Assembly: GCF_000004825.1 (NCBI RefSeq)
Contig: NW_008805076.1
Coordinates: forward strand, 1 to 64,000
Origin: Heterostelium album PN500
Taxonomy: Eukaryota > Evosea > Eumycetozoa > Acytosteliales > Acytosteliaceae
Length of the DNA stretch: 64,000 nt
Reading direction: 5' to 3'
In this document: positions 12,290 through 21,809 of the stretch, piece by piece
Numbering within the stretch: the stretch's first letter is position 1
Layout of the letters: every line of letters starts with the position of its first letter
Notes under the pieces: generated by a model
What the model was told of the DNA's origin: nothing
The model's input: only the letters and a program-made list of their open reading frames with translations
Database searches by the model: none
Position numbers and translations under genes: made by a program

Positions 12290-13448
12290 ATGAAATTCAT
12301 TTTTTCTCTTATAGTTTTAGCTACTGTATTGGCTTTTGTCAATGCAGACTACGGTATTGATGTATCATCATCCACCTCACAAGGTATCACTTCCTCACAA
12401 TGGTCATGTCTCGCCGGTAAGAACCAACGTGCCATCATCCAAGTTTGGTCTGGTGGTTATGGACTCAATTCTCAGGCATCATCTATCATCTCCGCTGCCA
12501 AATCTGCAGGTTTCCAAATTGTTGATGTTGTAAGTAATTAAATATTGTGGACGTACCAAAATATCAAAACTTATTTCTTTATCATAGTATGCATTCTTGT
12601 GCAACCAATGCTCAGGTAACTCACCATCATCCAATGTAATCCAACAAATCGTTAACAGTTTGGGTGGTCAATTCGGTACTCTCTGGATTGATGTTGAGCA
12701 ATGCTCTGGTTGTTGGGGAGATGTCAATGATAACGCTGCCTTTGTTGCCGAAGCTGTCCAAACTGCTGCCTCATTGGGTGTTACCGTTGGTGTTTATTCA
12801 TCATTGGGAGAATGGCCACAAACTGTTGGTTCACTCTCATCACTTTCCTCCTACCCACAATGGTACGCTCACTATGATGGTGTTGCTGCCTTCACTGATA
12901 CTAGCTTCTACCAATACGGAGGTTGGGACAACCCAGAGATGAAACAATACGTAGGAAACACCAATGAATGTGGTGTCTCTGTTGATCTCGACTATTATTC
13001 AGGTAGCTCTGGATCTTCATCATCAGGATCAGGATCTGGTTCTGGATCATCAGGTACTACCTCCTCTGGTTCTGGTAGTGGATCATCAGGTACTACCTCC
13101 TCTGGTTCAGGTAGTGGTTCATCAGGTACTACCTCATCTGGTTCTGGTACTGGATCCTCTGGTTCAGGTAGTGGATCATCAGGTACTACCTCATCTGGTT
13201 CTGGTAGTGGATCATCTTCATCATCTGGCTCGGGTAGTGGATCGTCTTCATCCTCTGGTTCAGGCAGTGGATCGTCTTCATCCTCTGGTTCTGGATCAGG
13301 ATCATCGGGTACTACCTCATCTGGTTCAGGTAGTGGATCATCTTCATCGTCTGGTTCGGGTAGTGGATCGTCTTCATCCTCTGCTTCAAGTGGTTCTGGT
13401 TCGGGTTCGGGATCTGGCTCTGGAACAAGCGCCACCACAACCAAATAA
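12290..13448 (+). CDS. Secreted GH25 lysozyme / counting-factor-like protein, copy 1
   Basis: Two exons: 12290-12529 and 12588-13448, about 366 residues. A signal peptide (MKFIFSLIVLATVLAFVNA) is followed by a glycoside-hydrolase-25 type barrel of the Entamoeba/Dictyostelium kind: YGIDVSSSTSQ, RAIIQVWSGGYG, YAFLCNQCSGNSPSSNV, FGTLWIDVEQCSGCWG and QWYAHYDG. The acidic pair in WIDVEQ (about residues 114 and 116) and the Asp of GIDVSS are the expected catalytic positions, so activity is possible. In D. discoideum, lysozyme-like proteins of this type include digestive enzymes and components of the secreted counting-factor complex that sets group size; sequence alone does not say which role applies. 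The last 130 residues are a Gly/Ser repeat tail. The gene shares its single intron position with the neighbour at 14165, so the two are a tandem duplication. Confidence 0.88.
12999..13434 (+). repeat. Coding Gly/Ser repeat tract
   Basis: An in-frame array of short imperfect units of the GSGSGSSGTTSS and GSGSGSSSSS type, about 145 residues long, at the end of lysozyme copy 1. The DNA units are near-identical over 24-42 nt blocks, pointing to recent slippage or unequal exchange. The tract is likely a flexible, O-glycosylated linker. Its regularity keeps two other frames open, including a 149-codon antisense frame. Confidence 0.85.
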
Positions 13449-14164
13449 ATATAAATATAATATTAAATAAATAAATTATTTTGTAAAATCAATCTCTTTT
13501 TTTTTTTATTAATTAAAAAAAATTTATACTATCCTTTGAGTGATATTCAAATCAGAATATTTAAGTTAACTCAGTAAAAAAATTGTTTTTGAAAAATTTA
13601 TGAGATCAAAAAAAATTAATAATCTCTTTGGAAGTATTTGTTATAATAAAAAAAAATCTAACAAACTATTCAAAAAAAAAAAAAAAAGAAAAATATTGAA
13701 TACCATCTTAATCTTATTAAAAATTTCCTGGTTTTAAATATCTGATGTTAGGATGGTATTTCAATTTTCTAAATACCAAGAGATTTTAATAATATCATTG
13801 ATATTTTTTATTATTACATTACAATATTTGATTTAATCATATTTATCTAATATTAAAAAGTTGTATCTTGGTTGAAAAAAATATCGCAAAATTTTTGAAG
13901 TGGATGAAAACATCTGAATATTGACAAGAAAAGTAGGCTAACTAGTTGTTGTGAAAAAAAAAAAACGAAAAAAAGGGTATTGGAAATTTAAATTTTTTTT
14001 CTTAATCTTATCTTAAAATATCTTGATCGTGCCTATGATTTTTTGTTTACTAATCCAATTTTTTGCAGTGAGGTGTCTGTCAAGTTTTGGAGCAACTATT
14101 TAATACAAAACTTTTTATTTTTGTTTTGTTTTTATCAAAAGAATACATATAATTGTAAAAAAAT
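13449..14164. promoter_or_regulatory. Spacer and promoter between the two lysozyme copies
   Basis: 716 nt with no gene. An imperfect inverted repeat (TTGAATACCATC at 13696-13707 and its near-complement at 13746-13764) surrounds a 35-40-nt spacer. Just before copy 2, a pyrimidine tract ending in TTTTTTGCAG (about 14058-14067) resembles a splice acceptor, so a leader intron is possible. No donor was identified. Confidence 0.35.
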
Positions 14165-15326
14165 ATGAAATTACTTATTTCTATTATTGCTTTCATCAGC
14201 ATTTTAGCTATTGCCAATGCAGAGTTAGGTATCGATGTCTCTTCTGCAACTTCACAAAAAATGACAAGCTCACAATGGTCTTGTCTTGCTCAAAAGAACC
14301 AACGTGCGATCATCCAAGTTTGGTCTGGTGGTTACGGTATGAACAATGGTGTTGTCAGTGCTATCCAAGCTGCTCAAAATGCAGGTTTCCAAACTGTTGA
14401 TCTTGTAAGTTAATAAAATTAATTTTTTTTTCAAAATAAAAACAAAACAACCTTTTATTCACAAAAAATTATAACTATAGTATGCATTCTTGTGTAATCA
14501 ATGTTCAGGTAACTCACCATCATCCAATGTAATCCAACAAATCGTAAGCAAAATAAAGCAAAGCGGTGTTTCATTCGGTACTCTCTGGATTGACGTTGAG
14601 CAATGCTCTGGTTGTTGGGGTTCTACAAGTGCCAACGCTGCTTTCGTTGTTGAAGCTGTCCAAACTGCTGCCTCTTTGGGTGTCAGAGTTGGTGTTTATT
14701 CATCATCTGGTGAATGGCCACAAACTGTCGGTACTCTCACTTCACTCTCCTCCTACCCACAATGGTACGCTCACTACGATGGTGTCCCAGCCTTCTCTGA
14801 TTCTGGCGCCTACCAATACGGAGGTTGGAACAACCCAGAGATGAAACAATACGTCGGAAACACCAACCAATGTGGTGTCTCTGTTGATCTTGACTTTTAC
14901 GGTAGCTCTTCATCCTCTTCCTCAGCCTCATCTACCACCCACACATCATCATCATCGGGTCCATCATCATCGGGTCCATCATCATCGGGTCCATCACACT
15001 CCAGTTCATCATCAGGTCCACACACTAGCTCTTCATCAGGTCCACACTCATCGGGTCCATCATCATCAGGTCCACACTCCAGTTCATCATCAGGTCCAGG
15101 TACCAGCTCAGAGTCATCCACCTCATCCAACCCAACCTCATCCAACCCAACTTCGTCAAACCCAACTTCATCAAACCCAACCTCGTCCAATCCAACTTCA
15201 TCTAACCCAACCTCGTCCAATCCAACTTCATCAAACCCAACTTCATCTAATCCAACTTCCTCATACACTGTTTCATCATCATCAGGTCTCGGATGGGAAC
15301 CATCAAGAAAGCTAAGAATCTATTAA
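14165..15326 (+). CDS. Secreted GH25 lysozyme / counting-factor-like protein, copy 2
   Basis: Two exons: 14165-14404 and 14481-15326, about 361 residues. The signal peptide (MKLLISIIAFISILAIANA) and GH25 barrel are the same as copy 1: LGIDVSSATSQ, RAIIQVWSGGYG, YAFLCNQCSGNSPSSN, FGTLWIDVEQCSGCWG and WYAHYDGVPAFS. The intron falls at the same codon (before YAFLC). The catalytic-domain DNA is very similar to copy 1, but the tails are unrelated: here a Ser/Gly/Pro/His stretch (SSSGPSSSGP, SSGPHSSS) leads to nine NPTSS units. The end (GLGWEPSRKLRIY) has no membrane anchor, so the protein should be secreted. The tail is probably heavily O-glycosylated. Enzyme, adhesion or counting-factor roles are all possible. 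Confidence 0.88.
15121..15264 (+). repeat. 15-nt coding minisatellite (NPTSS units)
   Basis: Nine tandem 15-nt units encoding Asn-Pro-Thr-Ser-Ser, differing mainly at third positions (CTC/TTC, TCC/TCA, AAC/AAT). Synonymous variation with a fixed protein unit suggests selection on the peptide, a mucin-like Ser/Thr/Pro stalk. The array produces an artificial antisense open frame. Confidence 0.85.
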
Positions 15327-15541
15327 TAACTTTTAGTTATCACTTTTAAAAAAATAATGTATAAAATTTAAATTTTAAACAAAAAATAATTTTAAAATTT
15401 CTATTATTTATTTTCTGTTTACCTCATAGCGTGGGATGATCAACAAAAATTAAAAAGTTTGAAAAAAAAATTAAAGTTTATTTTTTTCGTTTTTTATACT
15501 CATACTTCAGATTTCATTCTATCTAATTAAGAGAGTAAATA

Positions 15542-16387
15542 ATGGGTGTATATTGTTGTAATATATGTGATAACCAACTTTTTAAAGTTAGTTCAGAGAC
15601 ATCTGCACCAGAGGGTGCTGGTGATGATTCATCTTATAAATATTTTACCGATTATGTTGTTGATAGTTGTAACTTTAATAAAGAGTTTCAATTTGGTATC
15701 CTAAGTGTTATTATCAATTGTAAAGGCGTAAGTATTCATTCAAACAAAATAAAAGGAAAAAAGATTAATAAATAAACTAATCTATTATACTTTTATAATT
15801 TTGATCAGTGTTATGAACAAATAGGTGAAATAACAACAAAAGATGGAAATGATATCTATTCTATCACAACAGATTCGATTAAATTGGTGGAATCAGCTAA
15901 TGAGGAAACCTATGAAACAACCGCAGAGTATCAGCTCACTGATAAAGTAGATGAGGAACTCAGAGAGAGATATAGAAAAGTATTCGATATGAAGACTGCT
16001 ACCTCTACATTGTCAAATGATAGTGAAGCACCAAATATGACAACAACAACAACCACCACTACTACACAACAATCACAACAGTTACCACCACAACAACCAA
16101 GACCAGCAGTCTCCAAACAACAAGGTAAACCATCGTCAATGAAGAAGCCAACAACATCAAGATCGAGTGGTGCTGCTGCCAAGCACAAATTTAAGAAGCG
16201 TGTTAGAATCAACGAGGAAGCAGGTACCACAGAGGAAGGAGAAGAAGAAGATAACAACACTGACCAAGTGAGAGATGGTACCAAATGGATAGGTGTTGAT
16301 CCATTGTTTTACACATCTGTCGGTCTATTTGGTTTATTATATACTAGTGTATCAGTTGCAAGATATATTATAACAAACTATTACTAA
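15542..16387 (+). CDS. Mis18/Yippee-like zinc-binding protein with C-terminal membrane anchor
   Basis: Two exons: 15542-15727 and 15809-16387, about 254 residues. Two Cys-x2-Cys knuckles (Cys6/Cys9 in CCNICDNQLF and Cys60/Cys63 in NCKGCYEQIGEI) lie about 50 residues apart. After the second comes YSITTDSIKL. This is the layout of the Mis18/Yippee/cereblon beta-fold, where the second knuckle reads C-x2-C-x3-[IL]-G and is followed by a strand with 'F-L-x-x-D-x-I'. The middle is low-complexity (Thr run, Gln/Pro, Lys-rich, then an acidic segment), and the last 30 residues contain one hydrophobic segment (PLFYTSVGLFGLLYTSVSVA) right at the end, as in tail-anchored proteins. Mis18 proteins act in centromere CENP-A loading and Yippee proteins are poorly understood. 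A membrane anchor fits neither well, so the role is open. The fold call is inference from cysteine spacing. Confidence 0.6.
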
Positions 16388-16446
16388 GTTTACTAATATT
16401 CAATTATTTTACAATAAATATATATTTAAAATAACAATTTATTCAT

Positions 16447-17739
16447 TTAATTTATAATTGAATATCTCCAACCTTCTGCGTCTAATGCTTGTCTATCTGT
16501 ATTCCAACCTTTAGAGAGCAATCGATCATTAAATGATTTCGATGTAACTAAATCTATAAATGCCCGATTATTTTGCTGTTTGGTTTGATGAAGAATAGCT
16601 ACCGAATATAAATATGCTTGTATTAAATCAACAGCTGTACAATGTACCTTTAAAGATATGTATATTTCTTGTTGGAATTGCCAAATGTCAATATATCTAT
16701 TCTCTAGCTTATGACGTATTATACTATTGGTTTTCGATTCCCTAATCTCTTTAGATTGTTGTTGTTGTTGTTGTTGTTTGTTCAAGTTAATGATATTCAA
16801 TAGAGATGCACCAAGATAGATAGGTTGTTTATCATCTCTAAACAATATGTTTTCTCTTTTCGATACTTGAATTGGTGTTGGTATCTCACCGTATTGAAGA
16901 TAGTGTTTATAGATCAAAGTAGCACGATATCTGTTGATTGAAGTCAACACTACACCAGTGACGGCACGATAGTTGCAATACAAGTGAAATGCAATTAGAA
17001 TAAAGAAGAGCATCCAAATGGCAACGGTAGCGGTTGTAGTCTGCTCAGACTCGTCAGGTATTGACGCGGAGAGTGCAGCACCCAAGAACATTCCAACTAG
17101 ACCGACAGCAGTCTCTTGAGAGCCATCCTTTGCCGATACATCACCCATATTATCGTTTTTGGCAAAGTGCATAGTGAGCGACGCCTTTGTGCAACCACCG
17201 GCAACACCACATATACTCTTTGAGACGATACCGCATACCGAGAGTGGCATGAATAGAACGTTTGACAGTGGACTCAACATTTCGAGGGTCATACCAATAT
17301 CATTTAGGATATCGGCCATGAATCGCCATGTCTTTGCATTGCAATCCAACTGACGACCTGTTTTCCAAGCGAAATAGATTCTACCAATCATTCCGGCACC
17401 ATCACGTAATATCCATTGGAGAACAGCAGACCCAACTGAAGCAGCTGCATTTCCCACGCCATATCCACGCAGCATTGCACGTGTTGCCAAAACACCACTC
17501 AAAGAAGAAGAGAGTGCCTGTGCAGTATCCCACACCTGATAACTCATATAGTCACTGGTAACAGAATCGGGATAGCCAGCCGGTAAGAACATCGATCTCA
17601 ACAACTCCATGGCACCACTGTGCTTACTAATCTTTGATTGAACTACGAAATCACCATTTATAAAATTCTCATCTTCTATTTCATTACAAAGTAATAAATT
17701 GATATGTGATTCACTTTCATAAACCTCTCTTATCTTCAT
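16447..17739 (-). CDS. RUS / DUF647 family membrane protein
   Basis: A single-exon gene of 430 residues. It belongs to the root-UVB-sensitive family (DUF647; animal RUSF1/C16orf58, plant RUS1-6), whose biochemical role is unsettled but has been linked to vitamin B6 and light signalling in plants. Family blocks visible: FLPAGYPDSVTSDYMSYQVW, then DTAQALSSSLSGVLATRAML, GYGVGNAAASVGSAVLQW, RDGAGMIGRI, DCNAKTWRFMADILNDIGM and GGCTKASLTMHFAKNDNMGD (the KASL-type motif), then SAKDGSQETAVGLVGMFLG. A hydrophobic segment (VAIWMLFFILIAFHLYCNY) follows. The carboxyl part has a Gln run (about residues 320-326) in a disordered loop. Length is normal for the family. Confidence 0.88.
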   Translation of the reverse strand: MKIREVYESESHINLLLCNEIEDENFINGDFVVQSKISKHSGAMELLRSMFLPAGYPDSVTSDYMSYQVWDTAQALSSSLSGVLATRAMLRGYGVGNAAASVGSAVLQWILRDGAGMIGRIYFAWKTGRQLDCNAKTWRFMADILNDIGMTLEMLSPLSNVLFMPLSVCGIVSKSICGVAGGCTKASLTMHFAKNDNMGDVSAKDGSQETAVGLVGMFLGAALSASIPDESEQTTTATVAIWMLFFILIAFHLYCNYRAVTGVVLTSINRYRATLIYKHYLQYGEIPTPIQVSKRENILFRDDKQPIYLGASLLNIINLNKQQQQQQQSKEIRESKTNSIIRHKLENRYIDIWQFQQEIYISLKVHCTAVDLIQAYLYSVAILHQTKQQNNRAFIDLVTSKSFNDRLLSKGWNTDRQALDAEGWRYSIIN

Positions 17740-17985
17740 TTTAATATAATTGTTGAAAAAAAAAAAAAAAAAAAAGATAATTATTAAAAGGAATGATTTC
17801 TTTATATCTTTAAAAAATGGCTGATCAACTAAAAGTGAACATCACATTTTTTTTGATTTTAAAATAAAAGAATTAAACAAATTAAATTAATTTAAATAAT
17901 AAATACACACAATTTTATTATAATTGTTATAAATAGATATGATCGCTAATTGTTTTTTTTTTTTTGTTTTTAATTATATCGCTAT

Positions 17986-20223
17986 TTAATTTTCTTGGAA
18001 CAATGGATTGTTTCCACTGTTTGGATTGACAGTGTAGAGTGGGTTACTGTTGAGGTTGGAAATCTTTTGTTCTTGATGATTCTTCCAATAGTCGTATCCC
18101 TTCTTACCACCGAATACCATGATGGCAAGTGCAACTGCACCGGCAACTACAATACCAGCAATGACACCAGTGGAAATAATGGCTGCCTTGTTACAACCGA
18201 ATGGCTTTGGTGAGTAGTCAGAGTACTCACACTCTTGTTTCTCGATGTTACAGGTACCTTTCTTGCACTTTGGATCACTACCAACACAGTTTCTGGTGAA
18301 GTTGGCACAACCTGTACCTTCGATACAAATGGAATCGGTACAGAAGACACCGGTGGAGCAGTCTCTTGGTTTGGTACTGCAACCAACATTTGGAACACAG
18401 ACACCGACTGCACAATCACCAACACCTGGACATACGGTTGGTGTATGTAAACATCCTTGGACTGGATCGCAGAGATCGTCAGTGCATGGATCCTTATCGT
18501 CACAATCGGTTGGCTTGAATTGGCAGACGTTTTGTGTAGAGTTGGTAACACAAGAGTCGATAGTACATTTGTTAAAGTCATCACAGTTGGTATCAGCATT
18601 CTTGCATACTCCATCGGCTTGGTCGCAAGACTGACATCCTGAACACACCTTCTTGGTGTGAGTGATTACACCGTTGGCATCACAGGTATCAACTGTACAT
18701 TTATCACCATCATCAATCAATGGATTGTCTGAAATAATACATTTACCGGAGGTACTATCACACTTGGAAACTTGGCATTTGTTAACGGTTTGACCTTGGC
18801 AACATTGGCACTCAGTTGGTGGGAGTTGTCTGACTTTACAAACACCTGCCTCGCAATAGTGTTGATTACACATGTTGGTATCGGTAGAGTTGGCAGCACA
18901 GTTCTTTGGGCTGGAGATACAACCTTTAACAGAGTCACAACTGTAATCAGTACACAAGTCACCCTTGTCACAATTAACTTTGGTACTTGAGCAGGAATCT
19001 GGTTTAATACCATTACCTGGGACACAAACGACATTAAGGCATTTGTCAGTGTTTGGACAGTGTGGGGTATATTTGCAACCAGTATTTGGTAAACAGGTGG
19101 AGTCCTTGCATGATTGAGTTGGGCAACCCAATGGCTCGCTGGTAACGACACATTTTCCATTGGAACATCCATTCTTGAAACAACTATCGGTTTGGGCGCA
19201 AGTAATGGGTGGATGTTCACAATAATCCTTAAAGTTTTGTTTGGTAATTCCTGGTCTTGGCTTTGGACAAATATCAGTGGTGCATGAATTACCATCATTA
19301 CAGTCAACGGCAGCATTGCAACATGATGAACCGTCACCATTGCAAATACCACAATAGTCATAGGAGGCACAGAAAACTTGAATATTGGTTTCGAGTTTCA
19401 AAGTAGAAGTGGTGGTACAACGTTCACAGTAGAAGAAATCCAATGGATAGGTGTTACCAATAGTCAATTTAGTTTTCAATCCAGTTTGGAGATTTACATT
19501 TCCAGTCTCTGCAGAGTGGAGACCTCCAAGATCGACAGCCAACTCACTGTTGATGAATACCCAAACATCGTCATCACCTCTGAAGTTGAATACCTCATAA
19601 CCTTGGTAGGTGAAGAACATATGACTGACCATACAGAAATGGAAATTATGATAATTTCCATCTCCATCTTGATAGATCTTATTGCTTGGGTCAATTTTAT
19701 CCTATAATAATTATTAATAATTTTGTTTTTTTTTTTTAAAAAGTTTTCAAACTTACCCAACCTTGGTTGTCAATTGGGAAAAATGTTTGACTGTCAAAAG
19801 TATAGATATTTCTATCACTGTCATAATTTAATGTCAAATTATATGGGATATCAATGTTGATATCTTTGCGGTAGGCAAAGAAAGTCTCAAAGAGACTTGG
19901 TGTGATCATACGACCATCCTCGTTTTTTTGATTGTCCGGATCTAAATTGACGAGCTCTGGCACTCTGCTTGGACCAAGTTGTGATTTTACGAGACCTTTA
20001 GTCATTGCACCACAATTTGGTGGTTGGAAATTATTATTGTACTTTGGGAGATGATCCAAAATTCTACCAGCAGCTTGGATGGTAGCTATTTTTATTTTTA
20101 TTAATATAAAATTTTTATCAACTTTCCGAAAATAATTATTTTATACATACGTGGCTTGGAATCAGCATTAATACAAAGAGAAATGCTTAATAAAATTAAA
20201 AAATAATATAATTGTTTATACAT
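17986..20223 (-). CDS. PSI-family (fibro-slime/PA14) cysteine-rich type I membrane protein
   Basis: Three exons: 20223-20151, 20085-19757 and 19701-17986, about 705 residues. A signal peptide (MYKQLYYFLILLSISLCINA) leads to the fibro-slime region with a PA14-type core (NYHNFHFCMVSHMFFTYQGY then FRGDDDVWVFINSELAVDLGG, HSAETG). About 400 residues of Cys-rich repeats follow, of the prestalk/ECM type (NSCTTDICP, DDKDPCTDDLCDPVQGC, DGDKCTVDTCD), then one membrane span (ISTGVIAGIVVAGAVALAIMVF) and a short cytosolic tail ending NPLFQEN. In D. discoideum, members such as PsiA (prespore-inducing factor) and other psi genes are secreted or surface proteins that influence cell-type choice. Adhesion or signalling during development is the likely role. 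The repeat cysteines keep other frames open on both strands. Confidence 0.9.
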
Positions 20224-21809
20224 TCCTATTTAAATTATTTATTATTTGAGATCAAATAAAGAAATAATAATGGATTACTTTTATAAGATAATGATACAAA
20301 ATTATTCTAAACAAAAAAAAACAATTAAGGAAATAAATAAAAATTTACAAAAAAAAAATAATAATATATTATCTATCTATATTTATATAGGTATGGAATT
20401 GATTAGCAAATTACAATTAAAAAAAGTTGCTTATCAATCTTTCTGGTTTTGCAATAAAACAAGTTGTTCTCTTGTGGAATGGGAATGTAGGTGGTTATTA
20501 TTTTATTTAGAAAATGTAAGAATTTTTAAAAATAAAAAAATGTAGTTACTATTTTATTATTGATAAACCGGTTTAATGAGCTAACCATCACCACAAAACA
20601 TCAATCCATCAGTTACTCAAAATACCCTGTTCTCTTATTAATTACACACAACTTTGGGATTCATCAGGTTTAAGTTTTGATTTTGGTGTTTGACCAATGC
20701 ATCATAGTTTGTTATTATAATATATAAAAAACATCTAGATGATTTTGAAACAAAACATCGTACTTTATCAAATATATTTTTTGATTTTAATTTTCAAAAA
20801 ATTTAAATTTTATCCAGGGCTAATTATATGGAAGATGGTAAGGGTGATGGAACGAGCAGGTATTACGAGTTTTTGCAAAAGTTTAGCAACTTTTTTAAAT
20901 TGTTTTTTTCCCACGGTCTTCCACTTTGACAAGACCCTTTTTTTTCAATTTATTTTTTATTTTATCAAAATTTTTGTTCTATCGATGTCTCTATTTGGAT
21001 TTTTTCTTTTAATTTTTATAATCATCTTGAGATGAAATTAGATAGTTAGTTGAAAATGATTAAACTTTGTAAAATTTAAAATATCAACTATTCTTTCTTT
21101 GCTTTTTATCAAAAGATATTTTTCTTTTCAATACCATACCCCTCGAAAAAAAAGCCTCCCCATCCATTGTGGATCATATCAAATTTTCAGAAAATTTTGA
21201 TTCAAAATTAGATAATGGGGAAAATGGTTATAGATCTATAACCAGTATTAAGAAAAGTGAACAATGTGTGTAAAGTATTGATCAAAAAAGTGAAGTTAAC
21301 GTTCACCTTAAATTTAAATATTCGTTTAAAAAACAAAAGAAGTTTTGATAATAATATGATCCAACAATTATATCTATCGGCTTCACAGAAACATAAAATT
21401 TTTGTAAACAATACTTTTATATTTATAATAATAATAAAATTATTTTTAAGGGTTCCAATTAAAAACTTGTGCTCATAGTTTTTTTTTTTTTGTAACATTA
21501 TTATAAAAACCCAATTTTGGGTTTTTTTTATACGTGTTTGTTATTTTGATAAAAAGCGCGTTGTTGTAACTCTTAAAATGGCACGGATTTCTCGTTGCCA
21601 CCATTGTTTTAACATTTACCCCATTTTTAAAATGTTGTGCTTAATTTTAAAAATGACATTTTATTTTCTTTAAATTATATGTAAGAATATCATTGTGATA
21701 TTTACTGTGAAAGTTAGTTAATAATAAATAGTGGTTACCTCTTTTTCTGGATGTTTTTTGTTTCTATACTGTTGGTTGTGTGTTTTGCTGGTGGTTGTTG
21801 TAATATTTT
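20224..21809. other. Intergenic region, 1.6 kb
   Basis: The part next to 20223 is the PSI gene promoter. An exon-like stretch at 20393-20515 is listed separately. A small hairpin with a 10-bp stem (AAAAACCCAA) lies at 21505-21526 and is followed by T residues. Open frames at 20739-21035 and 21208-21498 are Phe/Leu/Ile/Lys shadows of A+T-rich DNA and were not accepted. Confidence 0.5.
20393..20515 (+). pseudogene. Exon-like fragment, possibly F-box-like start of an FNIP/LRR paralogue
   Basis: An ATG two bases after a good acceptor (TTTATATAG) opens 41 codons containing LQLKKVAYQSFWFCNKTSC, then SLVEWECRWLLFYLEN, and stops at a donor-like GTAAGA. The 'x-EW-x2-RW-x-L' pattern resembles, from memory, the F-box-like amino-terminal segment of dictyostelid FNIP/LRR paralogues. 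No downstream exons follow, so this looks like a partial gene. An intact FNIP gene lies 3 kb away, making a duplicated fragment plausible. Confidence 0.3.

Noticed and set aside
12995-13444. 149-codon antisense open frame rich in Pro/Asp/Glu
   Set aside because: Produced by the Gly/Ser coding repeat on the plus strand; no signals of its own.
14897-15268. 123-codon antisense open frame of VGLDEVGFDE units
   Set aside because: Mirror image of the NPTSS minisatellite of lysozyme copy 2.
20739-21035. 98-codon Phe/Ile-rich frame
   Set aside because: Composition is what A+T-rich DNA gives by chance; no conserved pattern.
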